Source: Acidobacteriota bacterium
Lineage (GTDB): Bacteria; Acidobacteriota; Terriglobia; Terriglobales; Acidobacteriaceae
DNA length: 64,000 nucleotides
Assembly (NCBI GenBank): GCA_018268755.1
Contig: JAFDVW010000019.1
Location: forward strand, 274,348-338,347
Reading direction: 5' to 3'
The position numbers and the translations under genes are program-made. Shown piece after piece: positions 42,986 through 52,300 of this stretch. The notes below the pieces were generated by a model. That model searched no databases, was not told the DNA's origin, and saw nothing but the letters and a program-made list of their open reading frames with translations. Positions within the stretch are counted from its first letter, which is position 1. Each line of letters opens with the position of its first letter.

Positions 42986-44332
42986 ATGTCCAGATCGTTC
43001 GACATTGCGGTGATCGGGGCCGGGGCAGCAGGACTGGCCGCCTGCCAGGAACTGACGGAAGCGGGCTTGTCGGTGATTCTGCTTGAGGCAAGAAACCGCG
43101 TCGGGGGCAGGATCTTCACCGAGCAGGACCACACCACCGGTCTTCCTATCGAAATGGGAGCGGAATTCATCCATGGCCGTCCGCGGGAGATCCGGGAGCT
43201 GTTCCGGGAGAAGCCGGACAGCATTTATGAAGCAGTAGGCGACACCTGGTGCGCGCAGGACGGGCGACTCTCGCGTTGCCGATTTTTTGAAGACGTGCAG
43301 CGGCTATTGCAGAACATGGAGAGCAATGGCGCGGACGAACCTTTCCTGGAGTTTCTGGACCGCCAATTTCCCGAGAACGGGGCTTCCCCTCAGCAACTGG
43401 AATTGCGCAGACGGGCGCTCGCCTACGTGAGCGGCTTCCATGCCGCCGATCCGGCCAAAGTAGGCGTGCAGTGGCTGGTCAAGGAGCAAAGGGCCGAGGA
43501 CGCGATGGAAGGCGACCGCACTTTTCGGCTGCGTGGGGGCTACCGCGAATTGATCGAGATTTTCGCCCAGCGGCTGGATCGGGCCCGCGCAGTGGTGGCC
43601 ACCGACACGGTGGTGAGCTCCGTGCGCTGGAAAGCCGGAGAAGTACAGATCGCCGCTTTTCGGTTGGGAGAATCCTTGCTCTTCGACGCCCGGGCCGTGG
43701 TCATCACCCTGCCGCTGGGAGTGCTGCAATCGCCCGACGGCATCGGCACGGTGCGCTTCGCGCCGGAACTGCCGGACGAGAAAAAGTGGGCCTTCGGCAA
43801 GCTGGAGATGGGAATGGCCCGTCGTATCACGCTGGTCTTTGCTCAGCGCTTCTGGGAGGGCCTTCCAGGGACCGCAGGCCTGGGGAAAATGCGCTTTCTC
43901 TTGTCTCCCGGGGCCCTCTTCCCGACATGGTGGACCCTGCATCCCCAGCCGGGTCCCATTCTCACGGGATGGGCCCCCTGGCAGAGCGCACAGGAGCTGG
44001 CCGGCCATTCCAGCAGCGAAGTGGCGCAACGGGCGGTCGAGACCCTTTCTCGCCTGTTGCAGGTCTCTGAAGAAAAGCTGGCCGCGAACCTTCGCCAAGC
44101 CTATTCCTACGATTGGCAAAGCGATCCGTTCTCGCGCGGGGCCTACAGCTATGGAGCGGTGGACGCGAGACCGGCAATTGAAGAGCTGGCCCGCCCCGTG
44201 GAAAGCACTCTGTTTTTTGCCGGCGAGGCCGTCGATACCAGCGGAAACAACGGAACGGTGCAGGGTGCGATCGCCAGCGGCCAGTCGGCGGCACAACAGG
44301 TTCTGGCCGTTCTGCAGGGAGCAGCACGCTAA
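42986..44332 (+). CDS. flavin-dependent amine oxidase (MAO family)
   Basis: FAD enzyme oxidising primary or secondary amines to imines with O2. The dinucleotide fold is at the N-terminus (IAVIGAGAAGLAACQEL, then a Glu of ILLEARNRVGGRIFTE). The conserved substrate-side start is GLPIEMGAEFIHG, and the FAD-binding C-terminal motif is LFFAGEAVDTSGNNGTVQGA. At 448 aa it is typical of the family. The ATG at 42986 is preceded by GGAGAGGCGAGG. The sequence resembles polyamine oxidases more than bacterial tyramine oxidases, but the substrate is not certain. Upstream codons from 42848 are not conserved. Confidence 0.85.
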   Translation: MSRSFDIAVIGAGAAGLAACQELTEAGLSVILLEARNRVGGRIFTEQDHTTGLPIEMGAEFIHGRPREIRELFREKPDSIYEAVGDTWCAQDGRLSRCRFFEDVQRLLQNMESNGADEPFLEFLDRQFPENGASPQQLELRRRALAYVSGFHAADPAKVGVQWLVKEQRAEDAMEGDRTFRLRGGYRELIEIFAQRLDRARAVVATDTVVSSVRWKAGEVQIAAFRLGESLLFDARAVVITLPLGVLQSPDGIGTVRFAPELPDEKKWAFGKLEMGMARRITLVFAQRFWEGLPGTAGLGKMRFLLSPGALFPTWWTLHPQPGPILTGWAPWQSAQELAGHSSSEVAQRAVETLSRLLQVSEEKLAANLRQAYSYDWQSDPFSRGAYSYGAVDARPAIEELARPVESTLFFAGEAVDTSGNNGTVQGAIASGQSAAQQVLAVLQGAAR

Positions 44333-44368
44333 CACGACGTCGAACAAATTCAATTCATCGGATACCAG

Positions 44369-46099
44369 ATGGCAAGTTTTTTCCAGAAAGTTCGCTCTCT
44401 CCCGTTTACGACGCCCCTCATTTTGCTTGGCACCATTGCGGCCTTGAGTTGTGGCGGCGGAAGCTCGCACGCCGATCCGGGAGGCAACGGCGGGGGCAAT
44501 CCTCCGCCTGCAGCAAGTTTCTCTGGGGTCCTCATGTGGAAGGGGGACACCACAGCCAAGGGCCTTTATTCGCAGGAGACCAGCCTGACGCCCAGCAACG
44601 TGCGCAGCGAATCATTTGGGAAACTTGGCGAGTTTCAGGCCGATGGGCTGCTGATGGCCCAGCCCTTGTATGTGCGCAATGTCGATATGGGCACCGCAGG
44701 CACCCATAACCTCATCATTCTCGCCACCGAGCACGACAGTATTTATGCCCTGGACGCAGACCAGGTTTCGGCGGGTCCGCTGTGGGAGCGGCATTATCTC
44801 GCCAATGGCGTCACCCCTCTGGCGGACGACTTCGGCGGGCGGACCACCCTGGGGGGAGAAGTCGGGATCACCGGGACCCCGCTGATCGATTCTGCTACCG
44901 GGGCCCTCTATTTTGTGACCACCCTTTCCCGCAACGGCACGGCGGAACAGTGGCTACGCGCCATCGACATTCGCAACGGGAACGACTTTGGTCCCGGCAG
45001 TGTGCAGGTGCAGGCCAGCGTGCCCGGCGACGGGGTGGGGAGCGCGAATGGACAGATTGCCTTCGACCCTTCGGTGCAAAATCAGCGCGCCGGTCTGACT
45101 AAGGTTGCAGGGACCCTGTTGGTCGCCTGGGGCTCATTTTCCGACTACGGAAAATATCACGGCTGGCTCATGGCCTACGATCCCGCCACGCTGCAACAAA
45201 AGGCGGTATTCAATCCGACGACCCAGTACCAAGCGAATGATCCCGTCAACGGCCCGTCAGACCATGGCGGCGGCGGCGCGTTCTGGCAAGGTGGAGCGGC
45301 CCCGGCGATCGATGGCAACGGCAATATCTATCTGACTTCGGCCGACGGAAGCTTCAATGCTGACCAGGGCGGCGCCAATTATGGCGATACCCTGCTCAAG
45401 CTGCGGCTGAACGGCAGCAGCTTCCAGATCGTCGACTGGTTCACCCCCTTCAACCAGGCCTGCATTGATGAAGCGGACCTGGAAATCGGCTCCGGCGGGG
45501 TGGCTTTGCTGCCCACGGATTTTACGAACGGGACCAAAATGGCGGCCTCCATCAGCAAGGAAGGCCGCTTCTTTCTGGTGAATACCGACACCCTGGGCCA
45601 ATACAACGCTTCGGCGGACGACCAGATCCCGCAGGAGTTCATGATCGGCGAACACTCCTGCACGACCCAGATCGCCGATGCCGCCGAAGGCCCCGACTGG
45701 AACCGGCTTTATGGAAACGTCTCTTACTGGAATGGGTTTATCTATGCCCAGGCTTCGACTTTGCCCCTGAAACAGTATCGCTTTGAAAATGGGCTACTCA
45801 ATCCCACGCCCTTGGCCCAGTCTCCCAGCGCATCCGGGCTACGGGGCGGCAACACGGTGGTCTCGGCCAACGGGAACCAAAATGGGATTGTGTGGGCTTA
45901 CGAAAAAACCACGCAGGGGCGGGCAGTCTTACACGCCTATGACGCCACCATGGTTTCCACGGAGTTGTGGAACAGCAATATGAACGCACAACGAGACCAG
46001 ATGGGGACGGGCATTGGTTTCGCAACGCCCGTGGTGGTCGACGGAAAAGTCCTGGCTACTTACGATAAGAGTGTGGCTGTGTACGGCCTGCTTCCCTAA
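44369..46099 (+). CDS. lipoprotein with PQQ-like beta-propeller
   Basis: 576 residues. The lipoprotein signal ends LILLGTIAALSC (lipobox ALS-C). A Gly/Pro/Asn-rich linker is followed by an eight-bladed propeller-like domain with repeated SIYALDADQVSAGPLWER, GSVQVQASVP, GWLMAYDPATLQQKAVFNP, AVYGLLP-type blades, and conserved Trp/Asp-Ala-x-T elements. The Y-x-L-D-A-D motifs resemble PQQ enzyme-like repeat proteins, but no PQQ/Ca ligand set is evident, so it may be a structural propeller. It is 36 bases after the amine oxidase and probably co-expressed. Confidence 0.72.
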   Translation: MASFFQKVRSLPFTTPLILLGTIAALSCGGGSSHADPGGNGGGNPPPAASFSGVLMWKGDTTAKGLYSQETSLTPSNVRSESFGKLGEFQADGLLMAQPLYVRNVDMGTAGTHNLIILATEHDSIYALDADQVSAGPLWERHYLANGVTPLADDFGGRTTLGGEVGITGTPLIDSATGALYFVTTLSRNGTAEQWLRAIDIRNGNDFGPGSVQVQASVPGDGVGSANGQIAFDPSVQNQRAGLTKVAGTLLVAWGSFSDYGKYHGWLMAYDPATLQQKAVFNPTTQYQANDPVNGPSDHGGGGAFWQGGAAPAIDGNGNIYLTSADGSFNADQGGANYGDTLLKLRLNGSSFQIVDWFTPFNQACIDEADLEIGSGGVALLPTDFTNGTKMAASISKEGRFFLVNTDTLGQYNASADDQIPQEFMIGEHSCTTQIADAAEGPDWNRLYGNVSYWNGFIYAQASTLPLKQYRFENGLLNPTPLAQSPSASGLRGGNTVVSANGNQNGIVWAYEKTTQGRAVLHAYDATMVSTELWNSNMNAQRDQMGTGIGFATPVVVDGKVLATYDKSVAVYGLLP

Positions 46100-46123
46100 G
46101 CAGGAGGACGAGCTTCTCAAACA

Positions 46124-47506
46124 TTAGTCATCCGTCATTTCCACCTGGACCGGAGGCAAGACCGGCAGGGGCGGATGCTGCGCGTCTCGCCAGAAGACAT
46201 CGAAACAGGCCTCCGCTTTGTCCTGCACTGGGGCCTGCCAGGTAGTGCCGTCCGCGTACTGAACCAGGCGAGGAAACAAGACCCAACCTAAGATCTTCTG
46301 CTCCAGGCCTGGCAGATAGCCCGGCATCTCAAAGGTCTCTTCCTGCCCCGGCGGGATCGGTTTGTCCCAGGTCCACTCATCCGCAAAAGGCCGTCGCCGG
46401 TACAGGGGAGGCATCAGGTGGTCATAGCTCGCGGTCAATTTGGTAATGGTTTTCGAGCTCGTATTTCGCACGGTGACGCGAAACTTGCCCGGCGTCTTCC
46501 AGAAATCGGCGCTCACAAATTTAACCGGGGCCTGACAAACGGGAAGCGGCTCATAGATGGTATAGATCGCCATCATGCCGGCTTCCATGTGATCGGAAAC
46601 ATGGCAGTGGTACATCCAGGAACCAGGGTTGTCGGCGACCATGTCCGCCACAGCCATAGTAGCGGGCAGCAGCTCGACCACGTCGGTATGGCGGCCCACG
46701 TAGTCGACCGTCTTGCCGTGCCAATGCGGCGTATGCAGGTCCTTCTCGTTGCCCATTCCCAGCAGGTACCAGCGCACGCGCTCGCCGCGTTTCATCAAAA
46801 GTCCCGGCAAATTGCCGAAGATGTAGCCATTGATGGAGTGAAAAAGGCCGGCATCCTTCCCTTTCAATTCGTCAAAGATCATGAACATGGTGACGAATTC
46901 GCGGTCCACATCTTTGGGACTTCCGTCCGGACGCGCTTTGCCTTTGGCGGTGATGACGATGGGACCCAGAAGGCCGGCATTGATTTCAACCGGGGCATCG
47001 GTGTGGGGATGGTACCACCAGACGAGGGAGCTGGGATCGTTCTTCCCCGGGCCGCTTCCCTCATCGGCAAACCAGTGATAGGTGAAGCGGCCGCCGGGCG
47101 GCACCTCGCCTCCCCGCCCGCTGGGAACATAATGCGCCCCCTCATTGGCCTTGTCATAGCGCAAGCCGTGGGGATGAATACTGTGTTCGGCATGCGTGCG
47201 ATTGAGAAATTCCACGATGATCTCGTCCCCTACCTCACCCCGGATCACCGGTCCCAGGATGCCCAGCCACTCCGGTTGCGGTTTCCGCACCGAAAAAGTG
47301 GCATCCGTGTATTCAATGAAGCGGCTCTTGTTCCAGCTGGTCTGGGTGACCCAGGGCAACGGAATGGGGCCGCCATGGGTTAGGTCCATGCCGCTGGGGG
47401 CATAGTCCCAGACGACATTTTCCGCCGCGATGTAGTAATGGCGGGTGGCGGCGGCCGCGGTTCCCGAAAACAGGGCCAGACAAAGCAGGCAGATGATCTT
47501 TTTCAT
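46124..47506 (-). CDS. multicopper oxidase (laccase-like), secreted
   Basis: 460 residues with signal peptide KIICLLCLALFSGTAAAA. Copper ligands: HSIHPHG (type 2/3) about residue 107, WWYHPHTD about 163, HTPHWHG about 255, and MYHCHVSDHMEAGM about 300, the combined type 1/3 site with axial Met. It oxidises substrates with reduction of O2 to water; candidates are Cu(I), Fe(II) or phenols. The cupredoxin domains resemble ceruloplasmin-like bacterial enzymes. GGGAGG precedes the ATG at 47506 by four bases. It is convergent with the propeller gene, with 24 bases between stops. The C-terminal domain of about 130 residues is less familiar. Confidence 0.88.
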   Translation of the reverse strand: MKKIICLLCLALFSGTAAAATRHYYIAAENVVWDYAPSGMDLTHGGPIPLPWVTQTSWNKSRFIEYTDATFSVRKPQPEWLGILGPVIRGEVGDEIIVEFLNRTHAEHSIHPHGLRYDKANEGAHYVPSGRGGEVPPGGRFTYHWFADEGSGPGKNDPSSLVWWYHPHTDAPVEINAGLLGPIVITAKGKARPDGSPKDVDREFVTMFMIFDELKGKDAGLFHSINGYIFGNLPGLLMKRGERVRWYLLGMGNEKDLHTPHWHGKTVDYVGRHTDVVELLPATMAVADMVADNPGSWMYHCHVSDHMEAGMMAIYTIYEPLPVCQAPVKFVSADFWKTPGKFRVTVRNTSSKTITKLTASYDHLMPPLYRRRPFADEWTWDKPIPPGQEETFEMPGYLPGLEQKILGWVLFPRLVQYADGTTWQAPVQDKAEACFDVFWRDAQHPPLPVLPPVQVEMTDD

Positions 47507-47857
47507 GGACCTCCCAAGTCTCGCCAGGCTCCAGGAGAGCAAACATGCATCATAGCAAGAACAAGAAGGGCCGCCTGCACGGCAGCTTCCCCATGCCGCC
47601 CCGCCCTATGGCAGCAAAAGGGACCAGCGTCGAGGTCCGCAAGTACAGGTTTTCCTGTAGGCGCGTCGATTCCCCGCAAGTCCTAAATGGGCAGGGGATT
47701 AGGGGCACGGAAGTCCTCTCCTCTGGGCGAAAAACTAAGGTAAGTACCGTATTGCGTCCAGGGGTCAAACACGGCATAAAAAAGAGGGCTATCTTTCGCG
47801 TTTCGAAGTCTTACACTTAACCTCCAATAAAACCCAGGGATCAGGTACGGAAATTCT
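47507..47857. promoter_or_regulatory. divergent gap with TACAGG-TTTT-CCTGTA inverted repeat
   Basis: A 351-base gap between the multicopper oxidase and the second response regulator. TACAGG TTTT CCTGTA at 47644-47659 is a perfect 6-bp inverted repeat with a 4-base centre, placed where a regulator of either gene might bind. No gene is seen in the gap. Confidence 0.4.
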
Positions 47858-48532
47858 ATGAGCAAGCTACGCATTTTGGTCGCTGACGATCATGAGATAG
47901 TTCGCCGCGGCATCGTGGCCCTTCTAAGCAACCGCAGCGATTGGGAAGTATGCGCGGAATGCAGCAATGGTACGCAAGCCGTGAAGCAAACGGAGGAACT
48001 GCGCCCTGACGTGGCGATTCTGGACGTGGGCATGCCCCTGCTGAATGGGCTGGAGGCCACGCGCCAAATTTTGCGGAACAGTCCTGACGTTCGCATTCTG
48101 GTTCTAACCGTCACGGACAGTGACCAAATGGCAGGAGCAGTCCTGGAGGCTGGTGCGCGCGGCTTCCTCTTGAAATCGGATGCGGCCCGCGACCTGGTCA
48201 CCGCGGTGGAAGCCCTGCAGAACCATCGCACTTATTTCACCGCGCGTGTGGCGGACATGGTCCTCTCCAATTATCGGGCCAGAAATGGGGCCCCCGAGAC
48301 GGTGGCGGAGCGGGTCCCCAGCCTGACTCCCCGGGAACGCGAGGTGGTGCAACTGGTGGCCGAAGGGAAGTCCACCAAGGAAGTGGCCACCCATCTCAAC
48401 CTGAGTGTAAAGACCGCGGAAACGCATCGCAGCAATATCATGCGCAAGCTCGGCATTCATTCCGTCAGCGAATTGGTCTTGTACGCCGTGCGGAACAATA
48501 TCGTCCAGGTGACGGGCAGCAATCCGATCTGA
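47858..48532 (+). CDS. NarL/FixJ-type response regulator (second copy)
   Basis: 224 residues: receiver (about 1-120) with DD at 10-11, phospho-acceptor Asp in AILDVGMP, Thr in VLTVTDSD and Lys in FLLKSDAARDL; LuxR HTH (about 155-215) with LTPREREVVQLVAEGKSTKE and KTAETHRSNIMRKL. It shares the DD-HEIVR start and HTH core with the regulator at 17206-17859 and is clearly paralogous. The nearest plus-strand signalling gene is the hybrid kinase at 49378. The ribosome site is weak (GGAAATTCT). The N-terminus LRILVADDHEIVRRG is intact. Confidence 0.93.
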   Translation: MSKLRILVADDHEIVRRGIVALLSNRSDWEVCAECSNGTQAVKQTEELRPDVAILDVGMPLLNGLEATRQILRNSPDVRILVLTVTDSDQMAGAVLEAGARGFLLKSDAARDLVTAVEALQNHRTYFTARVADMVLSNYRARNGAPETVAERVPSLTPREREVVQLVAEGKSTKEVATHLNLSVKTAETHRSNIMRKLGIHSVSELVLYAVRNNIVQVTGSNPI

Positions 48533-48585
48533 CGCCCTGATCCGGGACGCGGCCAGGCGCTCCGGGTTCTTGGCGTGCGAGGCCG

Positions 48586-48798
48586 CTAACTGGATTTTTT
48601 CTTGGGCACCTTCGCACCCTTTTTTCTGGCCTCGGAGAGGCCGATGGCAATCGCCTGTTTACGGCTTTTGACCTTTCCGCCTTTGCCGCCCGGGCCCGAA
48701 CTCAGCGTTCCTTTTTTCCGTCTTTTCATGGCGCTGGCCACTCGTTTGGCGGCCGCTTTTCCATATTTTCTACCACCCGATTTTTTACTCGTGGGCAT
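48586..48798 (-). CDS. DUF6496-like small basic protein
   Basis: 70 residues, strongly basic, with the KYGKAAAKRVASAMKRRKKG start and the VKSRKQAIAIGLSEARKKG core of the DUF6496-type family, followed by AKVPKKKS. Small nucleic-acid-binding or stress proteins of this kind are common in Acidobacteriota; their function is unproven. AAGGAGG lies seven bases before the ATG. It overlaps the end of the preceding minus-strand gene by 14 bases, so the two form a translation-coupled pair. Confidence 0.8.
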   Translation of the reverse strand: MPTSKKSGGRKYGKAAAKRVASAMKRRKKGTLSSGPGGKGGKVKSRKQAIAIGLSEARKKGAKVPKKKSS

Positions 48799-49036
48799 GT
48801 TTGATCCTCCTTGGCATGGCAGGGTTTAGGCCTGACAAAGACAAAGCGGTGGGAAGCTTCCAGAGGGAGCGCAAGGCCCGGGCGGCTTCGTCGGCGGGGT
48901 CTTGTTGGGGACGACGTTGAAAAATCGGGGTCTGCCGCTTCACATCTTCCGATTCGGCCTCCCCGGGCCCACTTGCCTCGCTCTTGAGCTTCAACAAAGC
49001 CGTCCTATAAAGACCCTGCAGTTGCGCTACGTCCAT
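48785..49036 (-). CDS. hypothetical small protein in operon with the DUF6496-like gene
   Basis: 83 residues starting MDVAQLQGLYRTALLKLK, with an amphipathic N-terminal helix, a charged middle and no membrane segment. GAGGAGA lies six bases before the ATG at 49036. The stop overlaps the DUF6496-like start. No domain is recognised. Confidence 0.5.
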   Translation of the reverse strand: MDVAQLQGLYRTALLKLKSEASGPGEAESEDVKRQTPIFQRRPQQDPADEAARALRSLWKLPTALSLSGLNPAMPRRIKHAHE

Positions 49037-49377
49037 GGTGATCTCCTCTTGGGGAAGTCCGAAGACGCCCCGGGCGCTTGATCTGGCCAACCCATATATC
49101 TAGCTATCTAGCTGCTGGATGCATCGTAAGCGCGACCGGAGACATGACCAATACCAGGCAATCCTGATAAGTCTCCGCGAAGTTGATGTAATTGCCCGGA
49201 AAGTCTTGTGGATCGCGGCCTGGAGGAAACGCTCCGCCCCGTCCGAACGTGCGGCCCGATCTACACAAAGTCCTGTATTCCCTTCCTTTGTACAGGTCAG
49301 GCATGCTGATTGAATGCTATGTAGTGTCTGCCCCTGTTCGCTGGGTGGGTAAGGAGATTTACCCACTTTCGCCTACG
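49037..49377. promoter_or_regulatory. gap upstream of the hybrid kinase
   Basis: About 340 bases between divergent genes. It contains a tandem TATCTAGC (49097-49112) and the hairpin at 49345-49366 described separately. No other gene is seen, although one frame is open from 49192. Confidence 0.35.
49345..49366 (+). promoter_or_regulatory. 8-bp hairpin presenting a GGAG loop
   Basis: GTGGGTAA GGAGAT TTACCCAC is a perfect 8-bp stem whose 6-base loop contains a Shine-Dalgarno-like GGAG. It ends 11 bases before the chosen kinase start at 49378. The loop could be exposed or hidden by temperature or a partner, affecting translation. The spacing from GGAG to the ATG is about 21 bases unless the stem folds and shortens it. 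Confidence 0.4.
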
Positions 49378-52300
49378 ATGAAGCATCCTTCCCCGCTGGA
49401 TGCGGACCAACGTGCCAATTGGGAGATGCACGAAGCGATGCCAAGGGTACAAGTTCTGATTGTGGATGACCACGAGCTGTTTCGCCAGGCGGCCCGTTCC
49501 TTCCTGGAATCTCATCCTACGGTTTTGGTTTGCGGCGAGGCCGGAGACGGCATGGAGGCGATCGAGAAAGTTCGCCAACTCCGCCCCGATGTCGTACTCA
49601 TGGACATCAACATGCCGCGCATGGGGGGATTGGAAGCCACCCGCTGCATTTTGCGCGAAGCCCCCGCTTGCCATGTAATTTTGGTCACGCAAAACGATGC
49701 CGCCATCGCTCGCGAGCAGGCCCGCACAGTAGGAGCCAGAGGCGCAGTCACTAAGTCCGATCTGGCGCGAGATCTGATTCCATCCATCAGCCAACTCTTT
49801 GTCCAGGACGAGCCCCACCCCGGGAAGGGGTACGGCGAGGAAGCTTTGCCAGCGGAGACTCCCCTGCCGGAAGGCACGCTGGGCAAGCTGGTCGACGGGT
49901 TCGCCTGGGAAGAGACCCCGCTGGGGCCCATGGGGAGTTGGCCGCAAAGCCTTAAGACTGTGGTCCGGACCATGCTGCGGTCCCGCTTTCCCATGTGGAT
50001 GAGTTGGGGATCGGAGCTGACCTTTCTCTACAACGACGCCTATGCCAAGATGACGCTCGGTAAGAAGCACCCCTGGGCCCTGGGCAAACCGTCGCACCTC
50101 GTCTGGGAGGAGATTTGGGGGGACATTGGCCCGCGCATCCGCCAGGTCCTGGCCACCGGGCAATCGACCTGGGACGATGCTCTGCTGTTATTTCTGGAAC
50201 GCAGCGGCTATCGCGAGGAAACTTATCACACCTTCTCCTATAGCCCCCTATCGGATGACAGCGGCAAAATTGCCGGACACCTGTGCGTGGTCACGGAAGA
50301 AACCGACCGGGTGATTGGCGAGCGGCGGCTGAGCACGCTGCGGTCACTCGCCGCGGAATTGAACAAAACCATCACGGAAGACGACGTTATTGGCTCCGTG
50401 GCCCGCGTTCTGGGAGAAAATCCGCAAGATCTGCCCTTCAGCCTTACCTATTTCTTTTCTGCAGACGGCCGCCAGGCCCGGCTGGGCGGCCTGAGCGGGC
50501 TGCCTGCAGGCCATCCCGCCGCACCAGAGACTCTCGACCTCTCCGATCCGCTACCAGTCTGGCCTCTTGCCGGACTGGCAGGCGGTAAGGACTCACAGCT
50601 GGTGGAAGAACTCAGTGCCCAGTTCTCTTCCATGCCTACAGGAGCCTGGGATATCTCCGCCTCGCGGGCCTTGCTGCTGCCCATTGCCAGCCAGACCCAG
50701 GGAAGCCCCGCCGGGGTCCTGATTAGCGGATTAAATCCTTATCGCCCCCTGGACGTGAGTTACACGGGCTTCCTGAATGTGGCGGCCGGGCAGATCGCCG
50801 CCAGCATTGCCAATGCGCGGGCTTACGAAGAGGAGAAGAAGCGGGCGGAAGCATTAGCCGAGATCGATCGGGCGAAAACGCTGTTTTTCGGCAATGTCAG
50901 CCATGAATTCCGGACCCCGCTCACTCTGATGCTGGGCCCGCTGGAAGATATGCTGGCCGAGGCGGACCAGCTTTCCCCTGCCCAGCAAAAGCGGTTGGAC
51001 ATCGCCCACCGGAATTCTTTGCGCCTGCTGAAGCTGGTGAATACCCTGCTCGACTTCTCGCGCATCGAAATGGGCCGTTTCGAGGCCAGCTATGAGGCGA
51101 CAGACCTCGCGCAATTGACCGCTGATCTCGCCGGCGTCTTTCGATCGGCAATCGAACGGGCGGGACTGAAATTCATCTTGCACTGTCATCCCCTCTCCCA
51201 GCCGGTCTATGTGGATCGCGAGTCCTGGGAGAAGATCGTTTTCAACCTGCTCTCGAATGCGCTGAAGTTCACCTTCCATGGGGAGATCGAAGTCTCCCTG
51301 GCCCCTGGGGGCCTGGGAGTCGAGCTGGTGGTCCGCGATACCGGGATCGGGATCCCGGAGAAAGACTTACCCAACCTCTTCGAGCGGTTCTATCGGGTCA
51401 AGAATGCGCAAGGCCGGACCTTCGAGGGCACTGGCATCGGACTCGCGCTCGTCCATGAATTGGCCCGGGTGCACGGGGGGGACGTCCGGGTGGAGAGCAG
51501 CCTGAGGCAAGGCAGCACGTTTCGTGTATCGCTTCCTTTCGGAAAGGACCACCTGCCGGCAGAACAGCTGGGCGCTGCCGGGAACGCGTCTCCAGCTCCT
51601 CTCAGGCCCGGAGCCTATGGAGAGGAGGTGTTCCTCGAATCCTGGCTGAATGAAAATTCCCGAAACGAAGTGTCCTCCGCCAATCCGGAAACGCTGGCGG
51701 CCACGAGTGGCCGGCCGCACATTCTGCTGGCGGACGACAACAGTGACATGCGCGAGTATCTGGGAAAACTGCTGGCGCCGATGGGCGAGGTGCGCACCGC
51801 GGCCGACGGAGAGGCCGCCCTGCGCTCGATTCAGGAACAGGCGCCGGACCTCGTCCTGAGCGACATCATGATGCCCCGGATGGACGGCTTCGAGCTGCTC
51901 CGGCGCTTGCGGGAAGATAAGCGGACCGCGGCCATTCCGGTCATCCTGCTCTCGGCGCGGGCGGGTGAAGAGTCGCGGGTGCAAGGGTTGGGCGCCGGGG
52001 CCGACGACTACCTGATCAAGCCGTTCGCGGCCCGCGAACTGCTGGCCCGGGTAAGGTCCCAGCTGAATATGGTGCAGCTGCGCCGGGAAGGGCTGGAGAT
52101 GGAACGCCGGCTGCGGGCCGAGGCCGAACTGGAGGGGGAGCGGCTCAAGGAATTATTTGCCCAGGCCCCGGTCGCCATCGCCGTGCTGGCGGGGCCAGAG
52201 CACCGTTTGCGTTTTGCCAACCAGGAATTCTGCCGAGCCACCGGCCAGCAGCCTGACCGGGAACTCGCGGGAAAACCCATCCGGGAGGCCCTGCGCGAGA

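Noticed and set aside
43304-44470. 388-residue minus-strand frame opposite the amine oxidase
   Set aside because: Composition is not protein-like and the sense gene has clear FAD motifs.
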